The position numbers and the translations under genes are program-made. Shown here in pieces: positions 1 to 10,899 of a stretch of DNA of 64,000 nucleotides. The DNA lies in NCBI GenBank assembly GCA_004154925.1, contig QJNS01000065.1:257614-321613 (forward strand). The letters run 5' to 3'. Numbering within the stretch: position 1 is the stretch's first letter; each line of letters opens with the position of its first letter. The notes under the pieces were generated by a model. That model saw only the letters and a program-made list of their open reading frames with translations, did no database searches and was not told the origin of the DNA. Source of the stretch: Monosporascus cannonballus (lineage: Eukaryota; Ascomycota; Sordariomycetes; Xylariales).

Positions 1-1303
1 TCGAAAGACGCTTAAGTCGCGAACTGCTTCGCTTAGTCTTAATCATGTCGACTGGATCGGGTGTGGTACGGCCGGGCTTCATGCGATCGGTACTTCGGGC
101 GCTCCGCCTCTTTGTAGAGTAGACCGACGGAAACGGAGCACCGTCTTCGTCGAGACTTCCCGGCTGCACAGCGACGTCTTCCTTTGTCGACCGATCCTCC
201 TGCCAATGCGTCCAGCTGGATGTATTCGGCGAAGGAAGATTCGCCATGGCAGCAGCTAGTATATCTTCCCCTCTCTTCCTAGAGTCCAGTTCAGATTTGG
301 TGCGGTTTGGGTGACGTCGTTTGGGGACAGACTGTTCACGGGATCGACCACCTTCATCTGTCTCGAGGATGACATCACTATCTCTTCTCGTATGCGATGA
401 GCGATGGGAGGATCTCCTCGCATTGGCGCCGGTCTTGCGCAGCGAGGAGTCTCGAGCGGGGATGCCGCCGTGCAAGTTGCCTGGGTCGCTTGATGGGCTC
501 AAGGCCAGCATCTTGCCCTTGTACGGCGGTTCCTCCTCGTCAATCGGCGTCTCGACAAGTAGGGAATTCGTCCGCGTAGATGCTGCTCCTCCACTGACCC
601 GTTTCTTGTCTGCCTCGGTGGCGCGTAATCTCTCTTTGGAGCTCATGTACATCAACCCCTTGTGACTTCTTGATTTCTTTCCCCAGCTATCGCTAGAGCC
701 CCGCCTATGTAGTTCCGGAGCAGGGGCCAATCCACGTTCGATTGACAGGTTTCCGATGCTGTGCGAATCATCGTGCGACGAGGTCGAGCTCCGTGATGAG
801 GGCCGCGAGGAAACCCGCAGGAAGGATCTTAGGCTAGCCGTACCTTCACGAAGCGAAGATTTCGAAGGCTTGGGGGCGGTTATAGGGGATAAGCCAGACG
901 GAGGTTTCGAAGTTCGAATAGTGGGAGGACTGGCGGCAAGCTCATCGGCATCGACGTCCTCCTCCTGCAGCCTGTCAAGAGGTGAGTGGGTGAAGTTGCC
1001 GTACTCGATACCGAAGCTTCCCGTATTTGGTGAGCCGGCTCGTGAATTGGGAACCGATAGACTATGGTTTTCGAAGTGGTTGGAGGCGCGCTTCGAGATG
1101 ACGTCTAGACTCGTAATCAAAGACGAAATGATCTCAGGCGACGCCGGGGGTATGCCCACATCGCTGCTGTCCTCAGTGCGATCGAGTCGCAGGTGCAGAG
1201 AAGGGTCGATGGCTTTCCGCCTAGATTCCTGACGGGTCTGATGGGGGATAGGGGGGACTGCATGGGCGGCTGGAGGGGACGTAGCCCTCGATGGATAATC
1301 CAT
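1..1303 (-). CDS. Ser/Arg-rich hypothetical protein, N-terminal 434 residues (runs off the window)
   Basis: A single uninterrupted minus-strand frame runs from an ATG at 1303 to the left edge of the window, 434 codons without a stop. It starts MDYPSRATSPPAAHAVPPIP. Residues about 50-70 read SPEIISSLITSLDVISKR, a hydrophobic stretch resembling conserved N-terminal segments of uncharacterised Pezizomycotina proteins; the rest is low complexity, rich in Ser, Arg and Pro, with many SS/RS/SP pairs (RRSSHRSSHTRRDSD near residues 275-290), so probably disordered and phosphorylated. Codon usage is balanced and the other frames are broken. I do not recognise the family and see no catalytic domain in the visible part. 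Its C-terminus and any introns lie outside the window. The frame is very likely a real exon; the function is unknown. Confidence 0.75.
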   Translation of the reverse strand, partial: MDYPSRATSPPAAHAVPPIPHQTRQESRRKAIDPSLHLRLDRTEDSSDVGIPPASPEIISSLITSLDVISKRASNHFENHSLSVPNSRAGSPNTGSFGIEYGNFTHSPLDRLQEEDVDADELAASPPTIRTSKPPSGLSPITAPKPSKSSLREGTASLRSFLRVSSRPSSRSSTSSHDDSHSIGNLSIERGLAPAPELHRRGSSDSWGKKSRSHKGLMYMSSKERLRATEADKKRVSGGAASTRTNSLLVETPIDEEEPPYKGKMLALSPSSDPGNLHGGIPARDSSLRKTGANARRSSHRSSHTRRDSDVILETDEGGRSREQSVPKRRHPNRTKSELDSRKRGEDILAAAMANLPSPNTSSWTHWQEDRSTKEDVAVQPGSLDEDGAPFPSVYSTKRRSARSTDRMKPGRTTPDPVDMIKTKRSSSRLKRLS

Positions 1304-3893
1304 GGCTGGGCAATCGTAATGCAGGACAAGGAAAGGACAAGACCGGCGATGGACGGTTGTTCGCTGGATTGGGGGACGGGAAGTTGTCTTGGTTAATTTC
1401 TTCTGGATATTGGTCGTTGACTACTGCTGCGTGTGTCTCTGGCGAGTCGCGCATATGCAGATGCGGAATGCAGATGCAGGAACATTCAGGGCCCTTTACT
1501 AATTAATTACTGCAAGCTGAGCAGAGAGGGAACGTAGCGTAGGGGAACAGAGAGGTTCACACAGGGATGTCTCCAGCGGAATACTGCTCCTTAGGTCGCC
1601 GTGCCTCTCTATCTCGCTCTCTCTTACCCCTGTCTTTGTCTCTCGCGCCTCTCTTTGGGCATCTGTCGCTTCTCAGATTACTAGGTAGTGGAAGAGAGCT
1701 GGGCAATGCGACGAGGTGCATGTGGGGTAAGAAAAGGAGCGGGTGATTTGGCAGCTCACAGAAAATGTGAAAGTCAAGAAAGGTTGCTACGGCTGCAGGA
1801 GCTGGGGGCCCGGCGCGCTCCTCTTTGCAGGCAGCACCGCGACTATCACGCCCCAGCAATCCCAAGTAATTAGAGCGCCCGGACCCAGGATTGGCTCAAC
1901 TGGGAAATGCCGCTAGAGCATATCAAGCCGGCTCTGCATATCTTGTTCAGGTTCCATATGACCAGCTGGAGCGTCGCTTGTAGATGGACTGTTGTAGCTT
2001 CTAGGCAGCAGAAAGTAGATATTGGGATGAAATGGCGAGAGGTAGAATGTCAAAGCTGCCAAGTGAGTGAGCGGTAGGTGATAAGCAGACTAAAAGGACT
2101 GCCGTAATGGGGGGTTGGTCGCAAAAGCATGGAAGATGCATATATAGCACTCCATGTACGAGGTAATATAAGCTTCGAATTTGCTGCATGTACCTTGTAG
2201 TCGCCTTCTGTAAATGCAGTCTAGTCGGAGAATATATTGCCTGCGTATTATACACTCATTAAGCTCTATGGGGTAATTCTCATTTAGAATATGCCAGGTT
2301 CAAAGATGCAAGGTTTTGATAAGCCGTAATCGTCTACCAATCAACGGCTGCATATGCCAGTTCCGTAGCTCCTAGGTCCTGCATACATAGGTAGGTACCT
2401 AGAGACTAGTACCTACATGTACGTTGTATGTAAGTCGGCATCATACGATGATTCAGATCGCGGCCGCTCATCTTCTGTTTTCCAAGTCTTGTCAGGTATT
2501 TTCAGCAGTTGGACATAAGATTGAGGCAAAGATTCTACGTAGTAATTGTTGCACCAATTCACCTCGAAATGCTTCACGCACTGTAATACTAAAAGAGCGA
2601 GATTATTAAAAACTGGAGCCATAATTTGGCGGGAGGCCCAGTTAAATAAGAACGAAGTGAGTACCCCCGTACCATATAGAGGCTCAGACAAGAAGGAACG
2701 TAAAAATGAACCAGACTCAGATATCTCCTTAGTGTTGTGTTTGATACCTATTGCCGGCTTCGTTATTGTCAATGACAGTAATCTAGGTAACCGATACACC
2801 GTATTGTTCACAGAAAAGTTCTTCTTATCCACGAAGTATCACTTCCTTATGGTACTGTGTCTGAGGTCTGTGGTGGTGGTCCCTTTCTCAACGGGGGTGA
2901 CGGGTTCCCCTCCACGGTTACAATGCGATACCCCTCAGCCCCTGATAAGATTCCGGACATACTTGCAAGATAACATACGCGAAATGAATCATCCGCGTGA
3001 ACAGATGAGAAGAACCCTATATCAGACGTTTTAAGCCAGCTGCGGGAACACCTCCATCGCCCACAGTTTCTCGAAGCATGGAATTAAAGACAGCGCTGAA
3101 CACACCCCTATTAACGCTTTACCCACATAGTGCTTGCTGCCAACATCATTAATAATGAACAATTCCCTTTTCCCCAGGCGGCCCTCCTGCGACGGTGGGT
3201 ACTCCCCTAACTCCGCCACCCGCACGTGGTAATTCCCTAGTAAAATTTGGCTGCCCATTCATGATGGGTCAACCTAAGCGATCGGTAACTCGGTGGAATC
3301 GGCCCAACCATGTCAAAGTTGGGGGACCTAATATAATTGAGCTTGAACCTGAGGCTTCTAGAAGAGAATTGCCGCCAGGTCAAGATGTCACAGGTGAACT
3401 AACCTGGCAAGGTAACCCCGCGTTATGAATATATAGAAGATTGCATAGTACGGTAACGACTCGGAGTGCTATACAAAAACATCGGAATACCGCCGGCGCA
3501 GGCCACGAAGAGTAGAGGGGTCTGTACCCACATTCTATAACCTGCCGGGATCTTGATAGGACGGAGTCTCGGTTCACAGAGGGCTTCGGGCATCAAAAAA
3601 TGCTACGTCATAAGGCCTGCTTCACATTAGTATGAGGCCGTGACAACAAGGCAAAAAGCTGAGATAGCAGTAGCACCCAACTGCTGCGTTCGCCTTGTCG
3701 CTGTTAAATATTTCCCCTTCGCCCTTCAGCTCGAAATGCGCGCTTCTTCAGGACGGCAATACACATTTGACCCTCAAGACACGGCTGTCCTGACCAGCGC
3801 ACACGGTATAGTTATCGCACCTGCGTACGACGTAACCGGCGAGCGACGACCATATCGACCAGCCCGCGTCGCTGTGCACAACGGCCAACCACG
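1304..3893. other. intergenic, no gene recognised
   Basis: This stretch holds the upstream region of the left-edge gene and of the hydroxylase gene. A pyrimidine-rich tract on the plus strand near 1600-1660 and TACCTAGGTA-type motifs around 2380-2415 are typical of ascomycete intergenic DNA. Open frames at 2413-3034 (both strands) have no recognisable domain and random-looking composition, so they are not called as genes. Confidence 0.5.
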
Positions 3894-4868
3894 ATGGACG
3901 TCCTCCTCTCGCTCCCCATCGTCTCCTACTTCGCGGCGCCGATGCTGACGTCGTGGTCGACGTCGCTGAACCTGCTGTTCTTCTACATGACGTGGACGAC
4001 GCTCGTGCTGTCGCACACGCCGCTGCGTATCGAGCTGGCGGGCACGCTCGCTGTGCGCGTTGTCTTCTGGCTGGTGCCGTCGCTGCTGTTCCTGGTGTTC
4101 GACGCGCTAATCCCGAGCCTCGCCGAGAGCCTCAAGCACTACGGCCGCGCGTCGCTGCCGGCTCGGCGCCGTACCGCCGGCGCCTTGCTGGGGCAGGTGC
4201 TACTCGCCGTCGCCAACCTCCTGATCCTGACCGCCGTGCAGGCCGCCGGTTCCGCCGCCACAACGAGGTTCCTCCACCGCCCACCGTTCCGCGCTAGCAC
4301 TGCGCTCCCCTTGCCCTGGCAAATCGTCAAGAACGTGCTCGCGCTGTACACGGCGCGCGAGGTGCTGACGTACTACATCAACCGGTACGTTCTGCACGGC
4401 GGCGGCGCGCTGGCGAACCTGCATGCCCGATACGCACACGGGCGAAGGGGCGCCGCGCCGTACGCGCTTATGCTGTACGCGGACCACCCGCTCACGTTAT
4501 TGCTACATCGGCTGGTGCCCGCGTACCTGCCCGCGCTGTTCGTGCGCCCGCATCTGCTCACGTACTTCGTCTTCACGGTGCTCACAACGGTCGAGGAGAT
4601 GCTCTCCATGTCGGGCTACAGCATCGTGCCGGGCATCATCATGGGGGGCATCGCCCGACGAACCGCGGCGCACTTCGCCAGTGGTGGAAAGGGCAACTAC
4701 GGCGCCTGGGGCCTACTGGATTGGATCCACGGTACTAGCGTCGGCAAGGACGTCGCCGAGGACATCCACGACGAGGCCGAGAAGCACAGGGCCTCGGACG
4801 TGGGAAGCATGGTACAGGATGGTATCGACAGTTTTAAGAAAAGACAGAAAGGAAGGAAGAAGACGTAA
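3894..4868 (+). CDS. Fatty acid hydroxylase / sterol desaturase superfamily-like membrane protein
   Basis: An intronless 324-residue frame with a good start context (ccacgATGG). It has about five hydrophobic segments (near residues 5-35, 48-72, 98-118, 138-160, 215-235). The layout follows the ER di-iron hydroxylase superfamily: YINRYVLH at 161-168, HARYAH at 177-182, ADHPLTLLLH at 196-205, then a hydrophobic stretch, a SGYSIVPG segment (240-247) and the family tail GNYGAWGLLDWIHGTSVG (267-284). The expected HHxxHH cluster before the GNYG tail is reduced to ARRTAAH (254-260), so several canonical iron ligands are missing. This matches a fungal subfamily with degenerate histidine boxes and makes a standard sterol C4/C5 oxidation uncertain. 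The tail is lysine-rich (KKRQKGRKKT), possibly an ER-retention-like basic end. Substrate unknown. The gene stands alone, with no operon-like partner. Confidence 0.8.
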   Translation: MDVLLSLPIVSYFAAPMLTSWSTSLNLLFFYMTWTTLVLSHTPLRIELAGTLAVRVVFWLVPSLLFLVFDALIPSLAESLKHYGRASLPARRRTAGALLGQVLLAVANLLILTAVQAAGSAATTRFLHRPPFRASTALPLPWQIVKNVLALYTAREVLTYYINRYVLHGGGALANLHARYAHGRRGAAPYALMLYADHPLTLLLHRLVPAYLPALFVRPHLLTYFVFTVLTTVEEMLSMSGYSIVPGIIMGGIARRTAAHFASGGKGNYGAWGLLDWIHGTSVGKDVAEDIHDEAEKHRASDVGSMVQDGIDSFKKRQKGRKKT

Positions 4869-5789
4869 TTTGGGTTGCGTTTTCAGACTTGGGTTTTAGG
4901 TTATGTGGTTCATGCCCGGGATTAACGTGTTACGCCGCTGATTAGCTATGGAGTATAAATCCGAGGAACATTTGTTTCCCCGTTGCCATCACCTAACTCT
5001 TTACCCGATGTGAATGCGATAATAGGCTTACATAGGTATTGACTCCGAACTGGCTTGCAGTGCGTATCTTACTCAACATGCCTTATCAGCCCGCTGTTCG
5101 CTATAAAAAGACTCCTCGCAGATGCATGTTCCAAAGCCCACGCTATAAGTTCGTAAGGACACCATGGGGAGGGTGTTCACAAGAGGGCAATTCACCCGCC
5201 TACTAATTCATGTTATGCGACGAGTTCCGATGCCCTCATCGCATTGCTTTTCTGGCAGCATACGGCACTCGAGAAGCAACCCTGTACATGGCGCCTGCAA
5301 AACCTGCTGCGTCTTAGAGTCATGTAACGGGGAACAAGCGTAGCACAATACGAAATGCCCCAAGGCTGAAAATACAAAATGCTGACATACCTACTATAAC
5401 CTTCTAAAAATACCACGGGGCTTGCAGAAGCCGTACACATTCTGTAACCGCAGCCGAGCGGCCAACGATAACAGGCCAGGAAACGAACGTCGCGCCGCTG
5501 GCCGTATGCGAGGCTGAGGCTGTAGATACCCGATAGGAAGGTCTTGCGCAATAGAACGGCAACTCATATATGTGCAGAGCTTTCCCATAACATTGCTGCC
5601 TCAATGGTCCCTTTCGAAATCATATTCGAAACTGGAGGCGCAGTATCCCGTTTAACTAGGAATTAGGACCAATTGGTCCTACGGGAAAAGCTATGCTCGT
5701 ATCAAGTGTTCCGTTTTTCGATACTGTTATCTCTCACCTATCATCGGATCCCACTGCCTCCTGCTTCGCGCAGTTTCAGGCACCAAACC
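4869..5789. other. intergenic, nothing recognised
   Basis: 3' flank of the hydroxylase gene followed by balanced-composition DNA without a supported gene. A minus-strand frame at 5213-5551 shows no domain and is cysteine/arginine-rich in a way typical of chance frames. Confidence 0.4.
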
Positions 5790-6290
5790 CGCTTCCCCAA
5801 CGGGGCGATTACTCTGACATTGCCTCCGAGGGACGCCAATCTCCTCACGGCTTCCATCGCGTTCTTCATGCATGTTGTTGGGACTCATCTGTGGACAGCC
5901 GCCTGTTACGCGGCTCATTACTACTCGTCCTCACAGCCTCGAAATGGACTGTATCACCAGCGACAGGCCCATCCTTCGAAACAGCCAAGCTCCCCATGGC
6001 TTTCCCCTTCACAGTGATTCAGGTGGCATGGGCTTGGCGCAAGTCAGCATCAGCGCCGTACTTATAGCTGTCGCCGATTCTTCCTTGTCAATTTTGTTCG
6101 CGCCATGGTGTGCGTTGGCCTCCGGCTTTCGTCGAAAGCCGCCATTGGCAGCGACCCCGGTAGCGAAGTGTTACTGTCAGGTGAGACGGGTGAATTAAAA
6201 GAGTCGATATGGAAGCCTTGGAGTTCAACGCGTGGAGGCCGCGCGCCCCTGACTGACCATCGAGCGCCTTAACATCCGCCGCAAACTACG
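5790..6290 (+). pseudogene. Remnant of an uncharacterised fungal multi-TM protein (N-terminal part)
   Basis: Several short frames, read in order with frame changes, resemble the N-terminus of large uncharacterised Pezizomycotina membrane proteins. The first (about 5790-5970) contains NGAITLTLPPRDANLLTASI, then FMHVVGTHLWTAACYAAH and NGLYHQRQA. The next frames give ILRNSQAP, then FPFTVIQVAWAWRKSA (about 5998-6050), then IAVADSSLSILFA (about 6064-6103) and finally GSEVLLSGETGELK (about 6159-6200). In that family I recall the order as a DA-x-LTAA-x-x-x-F segment, an LW-x-x-x-x-x-x-HQ segment, an H-H/Q-x-Q linker, an AWAW-like TM and then a GSEVLL-like motif. At least three frameshifts are needed, so the copy is non-functional. 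The assignment rests on memory of motif order and is tentative. Confidence 0.4.
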
Positions 6291-7195
6291 TGGACGAATG
6301 CTACAGGGGATGGTCTGCCACCTCACCTAAATGCAGGGCATTCGTCGATCCAGATCTTGAGTCGTTGGTGTAGCAGGCCGCGCCTTGTCCCTTCGGGAAC
6401 CTGTGCCATACGAATAACTCGAACCTTAGCTTGGATTCGGGTTTCTTAAATTTAACAGCGATTTTGTAATTAATGCTGCGGAGATCGAAATGTTCCCGTA
6501 CCGGAGAGTCGCAGAGTGTGCGCGCCATTGAGGACTGGGTTTAGATCTTCTTTTAACGTTAATGCATCTGTAGATCGATCATATCCTACCAATGGCCATA
6601 AGCCTCAGTAGCAACAGCTAACCGGCCCGTAGCCCTAAAATAATAAGCGGTAATGAACCTCCCTCTTTGTTACGTATTGGCCGATTTGTGACGATCAGTA
6701 GAAGTTTTGACCTATCGCAAAGAAAATTGGTACACTGACGTACTTCGACCCTTCGTAGGATCCTAGCTACGGCCCCACAGTCAAAGGCACAATACTAATT
6801 ACTACTCAGACGACCGCTCTGTACGAGGTATTTCGTAACGTCTCCTACATTGCGGCGGACTATACCCTGAGGCAAGATATCATTCGAAGCATCTGCGACT
6901 ATAACTTTCGATTGCTTACGTCGCTAGTACTATCTTCGCATGGTTTAAGAACGGCTCTCTCATAACTCCCGTTTTTACGAGCCTATGCCAGAGCTTCGGC
7001 TAGCTGACGGCACTCCTACCATATTCTTCTTATCGGCAGACTCAGTTAAGCTTTTGGAGGAGGCGCGGGACCCTTGCTACCATGCCACTACACTGTCCAG
7101 AACCCGGAACTATATAGCAAGGGTACTACAGCTATATATATAAGGGGCTCCCCGCCGATAGTGAAGAAGGACAGGCGTTAATGGTCATCTGTATG
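6291..7195. other. intergenic, nothing recognised
   Basis: Balanced composition without a supported gene. It lies between two decayed genes, so unrecognisable remains of either could extend into it. Confidence 0.4.
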
Positions 7196-8158
7196 CTACC
7201 TAACAGCTAATCCCCTGCCTTTCGCCCCGTTGTTACTATTTCCCCTGACAACCACACGATAGTAAGCCGCCATAGCCTCGTCTATGACTTCCCACAACAC
7301 ACGTTCCGGGCTGATCGAGCGACAGTTCGAGGCCAGGCTGATCCAGCCCGAGAGTCGCCTCGCCGGCCCGCTCTTTCTAGGAGGTAGGGCGTCACTCATT
7401 GCGTAGTTAGATTGTTTTGGTAACCAATTTCACGTCACCGACGGGGACTGGCCTTCAGTTATTCAGGGATTCTCCGAAACATGTTTCCCGGTGTTGATGT
7501 ATGCCACGTTATCTGGCAGCACCTGGAGCTTATACCTGAGAGGTACGTCCGGCGGGGGGTGAGGAAGGCCGAAAGGTTGTATGCCCCGGCGGCACCAGAC
7601 GTGACATGCTTGAAATAGGCAAAGTTGTAGGGGGATGACTCGGGCTGGAGGATGTCAGCCAATACGTATGACTTCTGAAGGCCGAAGCACAGAACCGCTA
7701 TATTTGCGTTCCGAAACTGGTACTCCACAGACAAGGCCGTGACGAGATGCAGAGTGGCGGTAGTCAATGACGCTAGTCACCACGGTCCCGAAGATGCGCG
7801 GCATCCCGAGCAGGAACACGGCCATGTGATCAAGCAGGCTGTTGCCGTGTTTCTAGCCCGTGATGAACATGTGGTTAAGCATCTTGACGGCCTCGATATC
7901 GTCGAGCATATCGCTCATGTACACGAGGAAGGCCGTGTGGAAGCAGACGTGGACCCTGATCCCGCGTTTCTTGTGCGGGTACGCGTCGCGGGCCATGGAG
8001 ACCCCCGAGGGGATGAAGGGCCTGGAGACGTCGTTGTCGGCGGTGAGGTAGCCCCGCCGCGTGGCATCGCCGACCACGTCCGGGGCGAACTCGCGGTGGT
8101 CTGGGGGCTCGGGGTGCGTGAATCCGCACCCTCTCGGGGAAGGTCTGGATATCTGCCT
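7196..8158 (-). pseudogene. TRI5-type (trichodiene synthase family) sesquiterpene cyclase pseudogene
   Basis: Minus-strand fragments follow the order of fungal TRI5-fold terpene synthases. The frame 8158-7853 carries CGFTHPEPPDHREFAPDVV, RRGYLTADNDVSRPFIPSG, then an AYPHKKRGIRVHVCFHTAF helix and YMSDMLDDIEAVKMLNHMF, which sits where the Asp-rich metal-binding motif belongs. After an in-frame TAG at 7855-7853, where a CAG would be expected in this position, the frame continues with GNSLLDHMAVFLLGMPRIFG. A frameshift near 7770 leads to TATLHLVTALSVEYQFRNA (about 7765-7710) and YNLSAFLTPRRTYLS. A second shift gives LQVLPDNVAYINTG (about 7525-7485), the segment just before the NSE metal triad, but the triad itself is lost. 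The fragment 7399-7196 contains ISPERVLWEVIDEAMAAYYR, matching the C-terminal helix. Two or more frameshifts, premature stops and a lost NSE motif make it non-functional. Product of the ancestral enzyme unknown. Confidence 0.72.
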
Positions 8159-9409
8159 CTACCTGCCGTTTGTCTACGGCGGCCTTCAACGTGGAGGTTC
8201 TTGGAGTGGTGCCTCCGGAACAGCGGTCGGTCTTATTTACGTACTGCGACGAATTTACGCAACCGGTAATGCCACCGGTTACGGTATTTTTCACGTGAAT
8301 CTTTCGCTAATCCGTTTGCCATGATATTATAGGGCTCGCCGTAAGGGGGCCTATGCTATAGAAGCGGCCTGTGACAATGAGACTGATACAGTAAAGAGCG
8401 AAGTAAAGGAACTGCCATGATGCGTAGGGGGGGCAAGTAATACTTACGGAATCCATCCCAAACTATATACCTTCTGTAGATGCTCAAGACAGCAGCGATG
8501 AAAATGGTAGCCGACTCGTGCGCAACACACGAGCCATACTCGCTGATAGCGGCATCGTATCCTGTTACCAATTATGGGACCCAAGAAGTCAAGAGAGGAT
8601 CACTTCAAAACTCAGTTCAGGTACCCGTACACCTACCTACCTGATTGAGCAAGCACATCACCTCGTCGTGATGGATGTAGCCTTGCCGTAACAGAGACAA
8701 ATCTGAAAACTGGCAGAAGAATCATTCTGCGGACTTGGACGTCGAAGACGCAGACAAGAAAGGATCGAAGCAACGCAACCGAGATCTACCGGACTACCGA
8801 GTGCACAATCCCGTTGCGCAACCGCCAAGCCCAATCCATTTCTCTATCCTCTTACTTTATGCTATCTATTCCGCTTGAGGCTATCGGATGGGCATAACAG
8901 ACCCGTGGATAGACTCTAGGCCGATCTATATACATAGAGCGTAACTTGAATCCATGAAACACCTTGAATACCTAACGGGGGGCTGTCGGAGGTACTATAG
9001 GTTAAAATATAAAACACAAAAATAAACGAACAGAAACTCAAAGCATGATCTTCTCATAAAATTTTCAACCCAGTATATCATGCTCGAGTTCATACGCTAA
9101 AGCCGATTCCAGTGCCGACCTACATGGACCCTTCAGTCCTCCGTAACGAGGTACTACACCTACTTCGACAAAATAACTCCGGAACTCCATATTTTCTCGC
9201 AAGACAGGCAATCCCTCCCACATCCATCATCGTACATTCATCAACCGAACCGAAGGGACATGACAAATACCGTGCCCGCATATTCCACTCATGCGACCCC
9301 CGGCCTGCTGATCATCATGCCCTCCATACGAATCCCTAGGGGGCTGGTCCGAATGATCTGACGGCAGAAGACCAGTCAGCCTTCTAAACTAACAGAAACA
9401 CTCTTCCGC
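8159..9409. other. intergenic, nothing recognised
   Basis: Upstream side of the terpene synthase remnant and 3' side of the next gene. Any N-terminal exon of the cyclase beyond the TAG at 8161-8159 could not be identified. A purine-rich, AT-leaning stretch near 9000-9080 shows no gene. Confidence 0.4.
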
Positions 9410-10455
9410 CTAGACGTCCTCTCTGAAGATGGACCTCCGCTCGGACCTCGGACTACCGCCCGCGCCGTCGGTCCCGCCAACTCTCCGCGCCGCGGCGGTG
9501 TCAATGGGTCGCGGACTCACGCCCCTCAGGCTGATATTACTCGGGTCGGCGTCGTCGTCGAAGGGATTGCGCCCACTACCGCCGCCGGGAGCCCCCGGGC
9601 CCCCACCGGCACGGGCACCGGCGGGACTCCGACTGCGCGTGCGGCCCCTCTCGTGGTGATCGTCGTCATCGTCAGCGGGCAGGTTCATGTCGTAGCGGCT
9701 GCCGGAATACGCCGTGTTGTGGCCGCCGCGGCCACCGCTGCTGTAGGGGTGGTAGGCCGTGTTAGAACCAGAGGTGGTGTTGTCGAGCTCCTGCTCCTCG
9801 TAGTACCCGTAGGCGCCGCCGGGCCCGCCGCCGTAGCCGTCGGCCTCGGTGCCGACGCGCGCGTCCCAGGCGTCGTCCGGGTCGAGGGGCCCGAAGCCGC
9901 GGCGCTCGTACGCGCCGGGCGCCGAGCGCGAGTTACTGCCGCCGCCGCCCGAGCCGCCGCGCAGCGCGCGCATCTTGTCGCTGATCCAGTCGCGGACGCC
10001 GCCCGACCGCGGGGTCGGCGCGCCGTAGGGTGAGGGGTCCGAGCGCGAGAACGGGTTGTAGGAGGACAGGGACGGCGCGGGAAGCTGTTGGGGGTCGTCG
10101 CCGTGTCAGCAAGGCAGCTCGGCAAGGAGATACAACAAGTACACATGTAGTAGAGGGAGACTAGGGGTTAGCCGGACATGCGGCCCTTGCTTGAAGGGAT
10201 AATTGTCGCATACACGGCTAAGCTATGCGGGTTGACAAGCAGAGAAAGAATGGAAACTTATGTCAGAAAGGAGAAACCACTCACCCCTAGGCGCCTTGCG
10301 CGCAGCTGCGTGAAGACGACCCATCCGGCGCCGGCGGCGACGAGCAGGACGAAGAAGACGATGAAGAAGGTGCCCACAGGGCTGACCTTCCGGGTGTCCT
10401 CCGGTGGTGGTGGAGGTGGAGGATCCCCGTCAGCCCGCCAATGGAGGTAGGCCAT
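9410..10455 (-). CDS. Single-TM 'acid phosphatase-like' fungal protein
   Basis: Two exons: 10455-10285 (57 codons) and 10084-9410, joined across a 200-nt intron with a GTGAGT donor and a CAACAG acceptor, phase 0, giving 281 residues. Exon 1 starts MAYLHWRADG, then a proline run (12-18), a TRKVSPVGTF segment and one strong transmembrane helix (about 27-49), followed by a basic LRARRLG. Exon 2 is a low-complexity cytoplasmic or lumenal tail: LPAPSLSSYNPFSR, a GGVRDWISDKMRAL segment, RRGFGPLDPDDAWDARVG, YGYYEEQELD and, near the end, NPFDDDADPSNISLRGVSPR and a final ERRSIFREDV. These short conserved islands match a Pezizomycotina family that is often labelled acid phosphatase-like although no phosphatase motif is visible; I would treat it as a membrane protein of unknown function. 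Very GC-rich. A (GTTAC)n microsatellite lies about 210 bp upstream. Confidence 0.78.
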
Positions 10456-10665
10456 TTGCTCGTTGCTAGTCGGCGACGATTGTTCGTCTTATTATTAGAC
10501 CTGCGGCGTGTCCGTGGCTTGTTGTGGATACTGCGGCAAAGGCTTTTGCAGGTAGGCAGGCAGGGCAGTCTGTAGGTATTGCTGGCGCCGGCTTTACCGG
10601 GATCGGAGTTGCTGGATGAACATGTACGTTGGATCGAGGTCGGGGGGGGACTGCTTTCACGTTGC

Positions 10666-10692
10666 GTTACGTTACGTTACGTTACGTTACGT
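10666..10692. repeat. (GTTAC)5 microsatellite
   Basis: Five perfect tandem copies of GTTAC in the region upstream of the acid phosphatase-like gene. Confidence 0.9.
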
Positions 10693-10899
10693 CAACCAGA
10701 ATCTCAATTCGTTATTGGTTCTTGGCGGTTCCCGAATAACTTCCCTGTCGGCACTTTGTCGCACCGCACGTCCTTAGCACGGTTCCCTAGCTCAGAGGGA
10801 GTAGAGAAAAGTTCCGGGGGAGTAGAACGAACGTGGCGCAGCAGCAAGCTCGGAGGGAGTAGAAAACGCCAAGCGTATTTTTTTAAAAAATTAATCCGA

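Noticed and set aside
2546..3034. 162-codon plus frame and overlapping 139-codon minus frame
   Set aside because: No domain, no splice context and no compositional signal on either strand.
9653..10033. 126-codon plus frame rich in Val/Ala
   Set aside because: Shadow of the GC-rich second exon of the acid phosphatase-like gene.
10666..10692. Telomere-like repeat
   Set aside because: The unit is GTTAC, not TTAGGG, and there are only five copies within gene-containing DNA.
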